Assembly (NCBI GenBank): GCA_045616225.1
Contig: JAZLGI010000126.1
Span: 1-6,349, forward strand
Origin: JAZLGI01 sp045616225
GTDB taxonomy: Bacteria > Spirochaetota > Spirochaetia > Sphaerochaetales > Sphaerochaetaceae
Length of the DNA stretch: 6,349 bases
Direction of reading: 5' to 3'
In this document: one piece after another, positions 1 to 6,025 of the stretch
Layout: each line of letters begins with the position of its first letter
Numbering within the stretch: position 1 is the first letter of the stretch
Position numbers and translations under genes: made by a program
Notes under the pieces: generated by a model
Seen by the model: the letters and a program-made list of their open reading frames with translations, nothing else
What the model was told of the DNA's origin: nothing
Database searches by the model: none

Positions 1-1
1 C

Positions 2-2227
2 TCCATCAAGATTATCGGTGACCACACAGAAAAATACATTCAAGCTTACTTCCAGTACGACTCTAAGAAGACCGGCGGTGTAACAATTTCTCACCTCAGA
101 TTTGGTGACAAACCAATTAAGAGTCCATACTATATTAATAAGGCAGACTTTGTTGCTTGTCATAATCCAAGCTACGTCACAAAGGGATTCAAGATGGTCC
201 AGGACGTTAAGCCAAACGGAGTTTACATGATTAACTGTCAGTGGACACCGGAAGAGCTTGAACATCACATTGATGCAGCTTCAAAACAGTACATTGCAAA
301 GAACAACATTCAGCTTTATACAATTGATGCAATTGACCTTGCACAGAAGATTGGAATGGGCAAGAGAACAAATACAATTCTCCAGAGCGCATTCTTTACA
401 CTCGCAAAGGTTATGCCACAAGAAGAAGCAATTGCTCACATGAAGGAAAAGGCAACTCTTTCTTACCTCAAGAAAGGTCAGGATATTGTTGACATGAACC
501 ATAAGGCAATTGACCTTGGTGCTACAGCATTTAAGAAAGTTGAAGTTCCTGCTTCTTGGGCAAACGCAAAAGATGACAAGCAGGCAGAAGCTAAGGCTGG
601 TAAGGCAGAACTTGTTAAGATGGTTACAAATATCCTTGATCCTGTTGACAAGATGGATGGAGACAGCCTCCCTGTCAGCACATTCTTGGATCATGTAGAC
701 GGACAGTTTGAGCTTGGTGCTGCTGCATACGAGAAACGTGGTGTTGCAGTTTCTGTTCCACGTTGGGATGCTTCAAAGTGTATCCAGTGTAACAACTGTT
801 CTTATGTATGTCCTCATGCAACACTCAGACCTTATGCTCTTACAGAAGAAGAAGCAAAGAACATTCCTGCAGGTGCTCAGGTTGTTGATATCAAGGCAGG
901 TAAGGGTAAGGGTGTTTACAAGTTCACAATTGCTATCTCTCCTCTTGATTGTATGGGTTGTGGAGTTTGTGTAGGTGCTTGTCCTGTTGATGCTCTTACA
1001 ATGGTTCCTCAGGAAGAGGAAGCTGCTCAGCAGAAGGTATTCAACTACTGTGTCGCAGAAGTATCAGAAAAGAAGGATATGCAGGACAACACAGTCAAGG
1101 GCAGTCAGTTCAGACAGCCAATGCTTGAGTTCTCAGGTTCATGTGCAGGTTGTGCAGAGACATCTTATGCACGTCTTATTACACAGCTCTTCGGTGAGAG
1201 AATGTATGTATCCAACGCAACAGGTTGTTCTTCAATTTGGGGCGGTCCTGCATCAACATCTCCATACTGCACAAACAAAGAAGGACGCGGACCGGCATGG
1301 TGTAACTCTCTCTTTGAGGATAACGCAGAACATGGTCTTGGAATGTTTGTAGGTCAGGAAAAGATTCGTGAAGATCTCATTGCTTCCGTCAAGGAAATGA
1401 TGGCTTCTGATAAGGCTTCTGCTGAATTCAAGGCTGCAGCTCAGGCTTGGATAGATTCTAAGGATAACGGTGAAGCAAACAAGGCTGCAACAGAAGCTCT
1501 TCTTCCAATGCTTGAAAAGGCAGCAGGAGAAGGTTGTGAAATTGCAAAGAGTGTTCTTGCAAAGAAAGAATATCTTGCCAAGAAGTCTGTATGGATCTTT
1601 GGTGGTGACGGTTGGGCATACGATATCGGCTACGGTGGACTTGACCATGTTATCGCTTCTAAGAAAGACGTAAACATCTTTGTCTTTGATACAGAGGTAT
1701 ACTCCAACACAGGTGGACAGGCTTCCAAGGCTTCTAACATTGGACAGGTTGCTCAGTTCGCAGCTGCCGGTAAGGAAGTTAAGAAGAAGAGTCTTTCAGA
1801 AATTGCAATGCAGTATGGTTATGTATATGTAGCACAGGTTGCTATGGGAGCTAACCCGGCACAGACAATCAAGGCTATCACAGAAGCAGAAGCTTACAAT
1901 GGACCTTCTCTCATCATTGGTTATGCACCTTGTGAAATGCACTCAATCAAGGGTGGTATGACAAACTGCCAGAAGGAAATGAAGAAGGCTGTTGACTGCG
2001 GTTACTGGAATCTCTTCAGATATAATCCGGAAGGTGGAGATAAGAAGTTTACTCTTGATTCAAAGGCTCCGGCTGGCGGATACCAGGAATTCCTTATGAA
2101 CGAGGCTCGTTACAGCCGTCTCACACGTGAATTCCCTGAAAGAGCCGGTGTTCTCTTTGAGAGAAACGAAGAAGAAGCTAAGATTAGATATGAACATCTT
2201 CTTAAGCTCATTGATCTTTACAAATAA
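2..2227 (+). CDS. nifJ: Pyruvate:ferredoxin (flavodoxin) oxidoreductase, C-terminal part (5' end outside window)
   Basis: This cytoplasmic enzyme oxidises pyruvate with CoA to acetyl-CoA and CO2 and reduces ferredoxin or flavodoxin. The frame is open from base 2, so the ATG at 194 is internal. The 741 residues visible start in the CoA-binding/gamma region. Two 4Fe-4S motifs follow: CIQCNNCSYVC from residue 260 and CMGCGVCVGAC from 317. The proximal-cluster cysteines are C381, C384, C409 and C644. The thiamine diphosphate/Mg site is GDGWAYD with D536, T564, V566 and N569. These spacings match what I recall for the Desulfovibrio africanus enzyme (D963/T991/V993/N996; C815/C840; C1071). By that numbering about 427 N-terminal residues lie upstream, giving a normal single-chain length near 1170. 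The C-terminus is short, without the long D. africanus extension. Codon use is more biased (many AAG, CTC, GGT) than in the AT-rich genes downstream, which suggests high expression. All catalytic residues seen are intact. Confidence 0.97.
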   Translation, partial: SIKIIGDHTEKYIQAYFQYDSKKTGGVTISHLRFGDKPIKSPYYINKADFVACHNPSYVTKGFKMVQDVKPNGVYMINCQWTPEELEHHIDAASKQYIAKNNIQLYTIDAIDLAQKIGMGKRTNTILQSAFFTLAKVMPQEEAIAHMKEKATLSYLKKGQDIVDMNHKAIDLGATAFKKVEVPASWANAKDDKQAEAKAGKAELVKMVTNILDPVDKMDGDSLPVSTFLDHVDGQFELGAAAYEKRGVAVSVPRWDASKCIQCNNCSYVCPHATLRPYALTEEEAKNIPAGAQVVDIKAGKGKGVYKFTIAISPLDCMGCGVCVGACPVDALTMVPQEEEAAQQKVFNYCVAEVSEKKDMQDNTVKGSQFRQPMLEFSGSCAGCAETSYARLITQLFGERMYVSNATGCSSIWGGPASTSPYCTNKEGRGPAWCNSLFEDNAEHGLGMFVGQEKIREDLIASVKEMMASDKASAEFKAAAQAWIDSKDNGEANKAATEALLPMLEKAAGEGCEIAKSVLAKKEYLAKKSVWIFGGDGWAYDIGYGGLDHVIASKKDVNIFVFDTEVYSNTGGQASKASNIGQVAQFAAAGKEVKKKSLSEIAMQYGYVYVAQVAMGANPAQTIKAITEAEAYNGPSLIIGYAPCEMHSIKGGMTNCQKEMKKAVDCGYWNLFRYNPEGGDKKFTLDSKAPAGGYQEFLMNEARYSRLTREFPERAGVLFERNEEEAKIRYEHLLKLIDLYK

Positions 2228-2245
2228 GATTAATTCTTAAACAAA

Positions 2246-2273
2246 ATGGGGCAGTCCTAAAGGGCTGCCTCAT
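2246..2273. terminator. Bidirectional intrinsic terminator between convergent genes
   Basis: A 12-bp stem (2246-2257 with 2262-2273, two G-T wobbles) closes on a TAAA loop. It is followed by TTTTTGTT on the + strand and by ATTTTGTTT on the - strand. It lies 18 bases after the pyruvate:ferredoxin oxidoreductase stop and 22 bases after the stop of the convergent DUF2442-HTH gene, so it probably ends both transcripts. Confidence 0.9.
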
Positions 2274-2295
2274 TTTTGTTATCTGTGATTTTTAA

Positions 2296-2727
2296 CTATT
2301 TCTTTGGTGCACCGTATTCTCTTTTCATAGCATCAATAGAAACTACCCATTGTTTGCCATACTTGCATACATCAACACCATTTATAAGTTTTCCATAAGT
2401 AATTGCTTTTCTTAAAGTTGATTCATTTAATCCCCATAGTTCAGTTGCATCTGAAAAAGCCATTAAATGATCAAACGGAGTCTTAGTAATAACTCCGTTT
2501 TCATAAAGTTCATCACAAGACAAGTCTATTTCATCATTCCAAATGATTCCGTAACCTCCTTGACCTACATAAACTTTATTAAATAATTCTTCGTCTTTAA
2601 GATTATTGAAAATCTTTAATTCTTTAAATAATGGTTTTACATCATATTTTTTAGTTACTCCTTCTGAAAACTGAACGGTTAATTCATAATCTTTTAAAGG
2701 TGTAACACTCTTTACTTAATGAAACAT
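2296..2727 (-). pseudogene. DUF2442 domain fused to a helix-turn-helix domain; stop codon at codon 4
   Basis: The reading frame of 144 codons runs from the ATG at 2727 to the TAG at 2296. It contains a TAA at codon 4 (2718-2716), giving M-F-H-stop-V-K-S-V-T-P-L. After that stop the frame is open to the end. It reads as a DUF2442 domain (codons 5-78: SVTPLKDYELTVQF, DVKPLF, an I-I-W-N-D core, then DLSCDELYENG). A DNA-binding domain follows (about 90-140: FSDATELWGLNESTLRKAI, then KQWVV) of the excisionase/MerR-like small HTH type. The ATG lies 1 base after the DUF4160 stop and 9 bases after GAGG, so it is the natural start. Downstream there is no ATG, GTG or TTG before the TTG at 2523, which would remove all of DUF2442. 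A single change (AAA, GAA or CAA to TAA) explains the stop; sequencing error or recoding is possible. DUF2442 fused to an HTH is known (Nitrosomonas NE0471). The partner role as antitoxin/repressor is inferred. Confidence 0.75.
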
Positions 2728-2728
2728 A

Positions 2729-2995
2729 TTATCTTTCCTCTTCGTCCAATGGTGTAATCTTCTTGAATTCTTGGCTTTCCCACATATGTTGTAGTTCACT
2801 TCTATGTAATTCTAACCATTCTCTTACAAGCTTTAATGCGTTGTTTGGAAGACTTCCATCCAGTATTTCTCCGGTTGCAATTATTAAAGTTGCACTTGCT
2901 CCTCCGTAATAAGCATGAATATGTGAAGGGTTATGTTCACTGGCTAGAAAATACATATATATTGTTATTCCATAAAATGTTGATATTGATGGCAT
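2729..2995 (-). CDS. DUF4160 family protein (putative toxin-antitoxin-like module partner)
   Basis: This 88-residue protein matches the DUF4160 family. It starts MPSISTFYGITIYMYF and has the characteristic histidine stretch H21-N-P-S-H25-I-H27. A G-E-I-L-D-G-S-L-P turn follows (about 42-50), then a C-terminal helix with L-V-R-E-W60 and E-L-Q-H-M-W72. I chose the ATG at 2995 because GAGGAAAG lies directly before it (GAGG 8 bases upstream) and because the family usually begins MPxI. An ATG at 3019 would add 8 residues and place the start close to the predicted transcription start. The gene is translationally coupled to the DUF2442-HTH frame downstream (1-base gap, same GAGGAAAG octamer). DUF4160 and DUF2442 genes are commonly adjacent and have been suggested to be toxin-antitoxin-like, but the biochemical activity is not established. 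No membrane segment or signal peptide is seen. Confidence 0.85.
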   Translation of the reverse strand: MPSISTFYGITIYMYFLASEHNPSHIHAYYGGASATLIIATGEILDGSLPNNALKLVREWLELHRSELQHMWESQEFKKITPLDEEER

Positions 2996-3021
2996 GTGAC
3001 TTTCCTCTTGTTTACGCATTT

Positions 3022-3050
3022 AATATATCACTATATCGTGATAATGTAAA
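3022..3050 (-). promoter_or_regulatory. Sigma-70 type promoter of the DUF4160/DUF2442-HTH operon
   Basis: On the - strand, TTTACA (3050-3045) and TATATT (3027-3022) are separated by exactly 17 bases. Each hexamer differs from consensus at one position (TTGACA, TATAAT). The predicted start near 3015 leaves a leader of about 20 bases containing the ribosome binding site for the ATG at 2995. Confidence 0.7.
3026..3043. promoter_or_regulatory. Perfect 6-6-6 dyad in the promoter spacer, likely operator
   Basis: TATCAC-N6-GTGATA is a perfect inverted repeat filling the spacer of the DUF4160 promoter and touching its -10 box. A dimeric repressor bound here would block RNA polymerase. The natural candidate is the HTH domain encoded by the second gene of the operon, as in autoregulated toxin-antitoxin operons; this link is inference. 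Confidence 0.55.
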
Positions 3051-3061
3051 GATGCTGCATC
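3051..3061. repeat. Short palindrome beside the -35 box
   Basis: GATGC-T-GCATC is a perfect 5-bp inverted repeat around one base, directly abutting the -35 hexamer of the DUF4160 promoter on its upstream side. It could be an additional regulator site or chance. Confidence 0.3.
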
Positions 3062-3129
3062 CCCTCAGAAATTTGGTAAATTTAAAAAGGAAATGCAACA
3101 AAAAAGATTTATTTCGATTAATAAAATTT

Positions 3130-3204
3130 TGCGGAGATTAGAAAGTTGATTCTCCGCACATTTGCAAAGTTCATGCGGAGATTGTCTTGATTATTCTCCG
3201 CATG
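3130..3204. repeat. Two tandem GCGGAGA/TCTCCGC hairpins with 44-bp period
   Basis: Hairpin 1 is TGCGGAGA (3130-3137), a 13-base loop, then TCTCCGCA (3151-3158). Hairpin 2 is CATGCGGAGA (3172-3181), a 13-base loop, then TCTCCGCATG (3195-3204). Both arms repeat at exactly 44 bp, and the loops share a TT at each end. A fifth half site, CGGAGA, stands alone at 3223-3228. The element lies 60 to 140 bases after the stop of the acyltransferase gene (- strand). On that strand hairpin 1 is followed by AAAATTTTATT, so it may act as a transcript end, but the T run is poor. Alternatives are a dispersed repeat element or paired protein sites. The stems are far richer in G and C than the surrounding DNA. 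Confidence 0.7.
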
Positions 3205-3266
3205 AAGGTGGAAAAACAAAAACGGAGATAAGCCCATCTAGGTCAATAGTTTTGTAAATGGGAAAT

Positions 3267-4190
3267 TCAGTAAAAAAGCTTGGTTCTTCTTGATTTAAGA
3301 AGCATTAAATTGTTTTTTCGGATTGTTTTGACTCTACCATATATTTTATCAATCCTTTTCAGGAATAGGTAGTCAAATTCTTTGGTCTTTTCGTTTAAGG
3401 ATTGTACTTCTTCTGAATAAAAAGGCTTGCATGGTTTAATTCCATAGCATTTGAAAATATTAAGCTTTCTGTCATTCTTTCCAGGTTCTATTATTGCAAC
3501 AGGCAAGAACAAAACGTTGGATATGCCTTCTTTGAAAATCAGATGCGAAAGCAGTGTCATTGTAGGATGAATATGCTCTGATAAAACGGTTGCCTGTCTT
3601 GTTGCAGACGGAGCCACAACTATTATTCCGTTGTTATTTGCAAAATCAGTGACAGCTCGCATATAGTTTCTTGCAAAGACAAATTTTAAATTCTTGACGA
3701 GATCTAGCTTTTGGTTATCTCCTTCAAATTTTTTATTTAATTTGGCTTCTGTAGATGGTGTTATCATAGGTACAATTTCAACACCCATTCTTGCCAGTTT
3801 AGGAATAATATTGACCAAGCATTCATACCATGGAATATTTACAGGAAATAAAAATTTTCTGTCCGGATATACTTTAAAACCCAAACAAAGCAATCTGAAA
3901 ATCTCGCCAAGTGACGGATGGTTGAATCCTATGATAATTGACCCGTTATATTGTGGAAATTCTCCAGATATTTTAAACGGAGCAAATGGTTTCATAACGG
4001 AAATTGCACGTTCTCTAAGTTTGCTGTCATCTTTTTCCATACAGATTATGGCGGCTGCGATTTCTCCTAATAAACCTACAAACGCCATATTCTGTTTTAA
4101 ATCATAGGCACCAAGTTCTTTTAAAACAGACAATTCTCCACTGTTTAATTTTTCAAGAATTTCTTTTCCGCTGTATTCACTTAAATTCAT
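3267..4190 (-). CDS. PlsC-like phospholipid/glycerol acyltransferase family protein, divergent
   Basis: This is a 307-residue protein without a clear signal peptide. Its centre resembles lysophosphatidate/glycerol-3-phosphate acyltransferases. GFNHPSLGE (residues 88-96) aligns with the NHxxxxD block but has Glu at position 96 in place of Asp. FLFPVNIPWYECL and ARMGVEIVPM (about 113-142) fit the glycerophosphate-binding region. GIIVVAPSATRQA (188-200) sits where the family has FPEGTRS, keeping P, T and R but losing E and G. A hydrophobic beta strand (IIIGF, 85-89) precedes the histidine. The N-terminal 75 residues and the basic C-terminus (about 280-305, many K and R) are not recognised. The start is supported by a modest GGAAAAAGA just before the ATG; a TATGAT -10-like box at 4216-4211 has no good -35 partner. 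It likely acts at the inner face of the membrane on an acyl donor and a lipid acceptor. Substrate and activity are uncertain because of the altered motifs. Confidence 0.6.
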   Translation of the reverse strand: MNLSEYSGKEILEKLNSGELSVLKELGAYDLKQNMAFVGLLGEIAAAIICMEKDDSKLRERAISVMKPFAPFKISGEFPQYNGSIIIGFNHPSLGEIFRLLCLGFKVYPDRKFLFPVNIPWYECLVNIIPKLARMGVEIVPMITPSTEAKLNKKFEGDNQKLDLVKNLKFVFARNYMRAVTDFANNNGIIVVAPSATRQATVLSEHIHPTMTLLSHLIFKEGISNVLFLPVAIIEPGKNDRKLNIFKCYGIKPCKPFYSEEVQSLNEKTKEFDYLFLKRIDKIYGRVKTIRKNNLMLLKSRRTKLFY

Positions 4191-4405
4191 TCTTTTTCCG
4201 TTCTTTAAACATCATATCGTATTGCCAAAGCTTCAACTACATGACAATTGGTAATATCTTTCAAAATTTATTTTGGGATGATGTTTATTTTAGAAACATC
4301 TTTTTTGTGTAAAAAATGGCAAAAATGGTGAAAACGACAGCTTTTTATTCAAAAAAACAGACAAAAGAGTGAAAAGCGAAATAACTACAGCTTCCAGTTA
4401 TACAG
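4191..4405. other. AT-rich intergenic region with inverted repeats
   Basis: It holds the upstream region of the acyltransferase gene and the tail of the cstA-like gene, both on the - strand. GATGTTT-N7-AAACATC (4280-4300) is a perfect 7-7-7 dyad followed by six T on the + strand, a terminator-like shape although no + gene precedes it. ATGATGTTT occurs at 4278-4286 (+) and again inverted at 4207-4215. Behind the cstA-like stop, ATAACT-N9-AGTTAT (4381-4401) could form a weak 6-bp hairpin leading on the - strand into a T-rich stretch, the best available transcript end. No coding frame is convincing. Confidence 0.5.
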
Positions 4406-5851
4406 TTAATCATATAGCTTTGGCTGTTCTTTCTTGTGAAGAAGGAAGAGTGCCAGAAGAGTAAGTCCAAAAAGAACACTTGCTGCAATTGATATAGGGT
4501 AGTAAACAGTAAAAGAAATGCCTAGTTTTGACCATACAAAGCCAAGACATTCAGGAGCTGCTAAGAAGTAGGTGCATGTAACACAACTCATTACCAATGC
4601 CGGAATCACAGTTATGAGCCAGTTCTTTTTATTTTTTAGAAGATAGACAGAAGCAGCCCAAAGAGCAATCATGGCCAAAGTCTGGTTTGACCATGAGAAG
4701 TAGCGCCATACATAGCTGTAGTCCAAATGGCAGATAATGGCTCCGGATGCCAGAAGCAAAGCAGTAATTGCCAGACGATTTTTCCAATTTTTCTGGTTAA
4801 TACCAAACCAGTCTGCAATTGTTAATCTGGCTGAACGGTAGGCGGTATCACCGGATGAAATAGGACAGATAATAACTCCTATCATGGCAAGAAGAACTCC
4901 GGTTTTGCCCATTGTTGTATTGCAAATATAGTATACTACTGCGCTGCATCCACCACCGGCTTGCAATAAAGCCTGCGAGTTTTCATAGCATGTAACACCT
5001 GCTGCTGACCATATTAAGGCAATGATACCTTCTGTTATCATGGCTCCATAGAAGATTTGTCTTCCTTGTTTTTCTGATTGAATACATCTAGCCATCATTG
5101 GGCTTTGAGTTGAATGGAAACCTGATATGGCTCCACAGGCTACAGTTATGAACATAAATGGCCAAACCGGTGTGGAGGCGGCATGAGTGTTTGTAAAGAA
5201 ATTCCATAGTTCCGGCATATGAAATTGCGGTTTAAATATGATTGAACCTCCAACTCCAAAGGCCATGAAAAGCAGGCATAAGCCAAATAACGGATAAATC
5301 TTTCCGATTACTTTATCAATAGGAACAAAGGTTGCAAACAAGTAGTAAACCAGTACTACGTACAACCAAAATTTTGCTGTTAACCGTTGCGGAGTGATAA
5401 GAGCAAGCAATTCTGCAGGTCCTGTAGTAAAAACAACTCCACACATGACCAACAAGATAACAGAGAATACTCTCATTACTTGTTTCATTGTATTTCCAAG
5501 ATATTGTCCGGTTATTTCAGAAATACTAGCTCCATTGTTTCTTTCTGACAGCATACCGCACATATAATCATGTACAGCTCCTGCAAAAATACAACCGAAT
5601 ACAATCCAAAGATATACAATAGGACCAAATAATGCCCCGCTTAAAGCCCCAAATATTGGACCTGTTCCGGCGATATTCAATAATTGAATGAGAAATACTT
5701 TCCACATTGGCATTGGAATGAAATCAACACCGTCATTAATTACGTTTGCAGGTGTTGGTCTGTCGTCCGGAGCAAAGTTTTTTTCTACAATTTTGCCGTA
5801 AAACAGATAACCTGCAATTAAAAGCAAAATACAAATAATGAAAGTAACCAC
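4406..5851 (-). CDS. cstA: CstA-family carbon starvation / peptide or pyruvate transporter, short form
   Basis: This is a polytopic inner-membrane protein of 481 residues with many hydrophobic segments (for example 3-22, 52-75, 78-97, 127-150, 162-178, 186-206, 229-245, 269-286, 318-332). Family hallmarks are RPTPA (31-35) followed by DGVDFIP, NIAGTGPIFG (59-68), FAGAVHDYM (89-97), GFHSTQSPMMARC (244-256), EKQGRQIFYGAMI and SSGDTAYRSAR (332-342), then the YVWRYFSWSNQTLA stretch in the C-terminal CstA domain. E. coli CstA and BtsT are about 700 residues; this matches the shorter form known in anaerobes. Members import peptides or, for BtsT and CstA, pyruvate; the substrate here is not shown by sequence. 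The start is GTG at 5851: the frame is open further upstream but has no start codon nearby, and the first in-frame ATG (M47) would remove the first membrane helix. No Shine-Dalgarno sequence precedes the GTG, and a perfect dyad spans it. The gene is divergent from the Fic gene. Confidence 0.9.
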   Translation of the reverse strand: MVTFIICILLLIAGYLFYGKIVEKNFAPDDRPTPANVINDGVDFIPMPMWKVFLIQLLNIAGTGPIFGALSGALFGPIVYLWIVFGCIFAGAVHDYMCGMLSERNNGASISEITGQYLGNTMKQVMRVFSVILLVMCGVVFTTGPAELLALITPQRLTAKFWLYVVLVYYLFATFVPIDKVIGKIYPLFGLCLLFMAFGVGGSIIFKPQFHMPELWNFFTNTHAASTPVWPFMFITVACGAISGFHSTQSPMMARCIQSEKQGRQIFYGAMITEGIIALIWSAAGVTCYENSQALLQAGGGCSAVVYYICNTTMGKTGVLLAMIGVIICPISSGDTAYRSARLTIADWFGINQKNWKNRLAITALLLASGAIICHLDYSYVWRYFSWSNQTLAMIALWAASVYLLKNKKNWLITVIPALVMSCVTCTYFLAAPECLGFVWSKLGISFTVYYPISIAASVLFGLTLLALFLLHKKEQPKLYD

Positions 5852-5860
5852 AAAGTTACT
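5843..5860. promoter_or_regulatory. Perfect dyad spanning the cstA-like GTG start
   Basis: AGTAAC-N6-GTTACT is a perfect 6-6-6 inverted repeat. In the mRNA the start codon GTG lies in the six-base loop (TTTGTG). TATAGT (5863-5858, - strand) resembles a -10 box placed so that transcription would begin near the GTG, but a good -35 is missing. The dyad may be an operator over the transcription start or an RNA hairpin controlling translation. Confidence 0.4.
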
Positions 5861-5923
5861 ATAATGACTTTTGGAATTTTTTTGTACTTTAAAAGAGCAA
5901 CTTAATTTGCCCCAAAAAGTATT

Positions 5924-5953
5924 TTGACAGATTAGGCTAATTTAGTGAAAAAT
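5924..5953 (+). promoter_or_regulatory. Candidate promoter of the Fic gene
   Basis: TTGACA (5924-5929) matches the -35 consensus. The best partner is AAAAAT (5948-5953) after an 18-base spacer, four of six matches to TATAAT. A TAGAAT at 6001-6006 is a better -10 by itself but lies too near the ribosome binding site and lacks a -35. The assignment is tentative. Confidence 0.35.
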
Positions 5954-5974
5954 AGTGAAAATTTAGTGTAAAAA
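5943..5974 (+). repeat. Three helically phased TAGTGAAAA-type repeats
   Basis: TAGTGAAAA begins at 5943 and 5953, and a variant, TAGTGTAAAAA, begins at 5964. The 10- and 11-base spacing puts the copies on the same face of the helix, upstream of the Fic gene and over its candidate -10. Such phased repeats could bind a regulator; the A-rich background makes chance possible. Confidence 0.4.
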
Positions 5975-6025
5975 TAATGGAATTTTGAATTGTCTTGAGG
6001 TAGAATTCATTATAGGAGATTTTTT

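Noticed and set aside
281..694. Long antisense and out-of-frame ORFs inside the nifJ and acyltransferase genes
   Set aside because: They overlap conserved coding sequence, have low-complexity Cys/Leu-rich products and no ribosome binding sites.
194..2227. ATG at 194 as the start of a shorter pyruvate:ferredoxin oxidoreductase
   Set aside because: The frame is open to the window edge and the residues before it belong to the same family domain, so the gene is cut by the window and not short.
2296..2523. A 75-codon gene starting at TTG 2523, HTH domain only
   Set aside because: The frame continues upstream as a clear DUF2442 domain back to an ATG with a good ribosome binding site; the TTG lies inside the conserved D-L-S-C-D-E segment and has only the glycine-coding GGAGG far upstream.
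3093..3149. Small + strand frame of 18 codons (starts MQQKRF, ends RRLES) before the first hairpin
   Set aside because: AGG is only 2 bases from the ATG, too close for a normal ribosome binding site, and no family is recognised; kept only as a curiosity.
3130..3228. CRISPR array
   Set aside because: Only two full units, the repeats are inverted arms of hairpins, and no cas genes are present.
4280..4306. + strand rho-independent terminator
   Set aside because: The hairpin and T run are present, but no + strand gene precedes it; the neighbouring genes run on the - strand.
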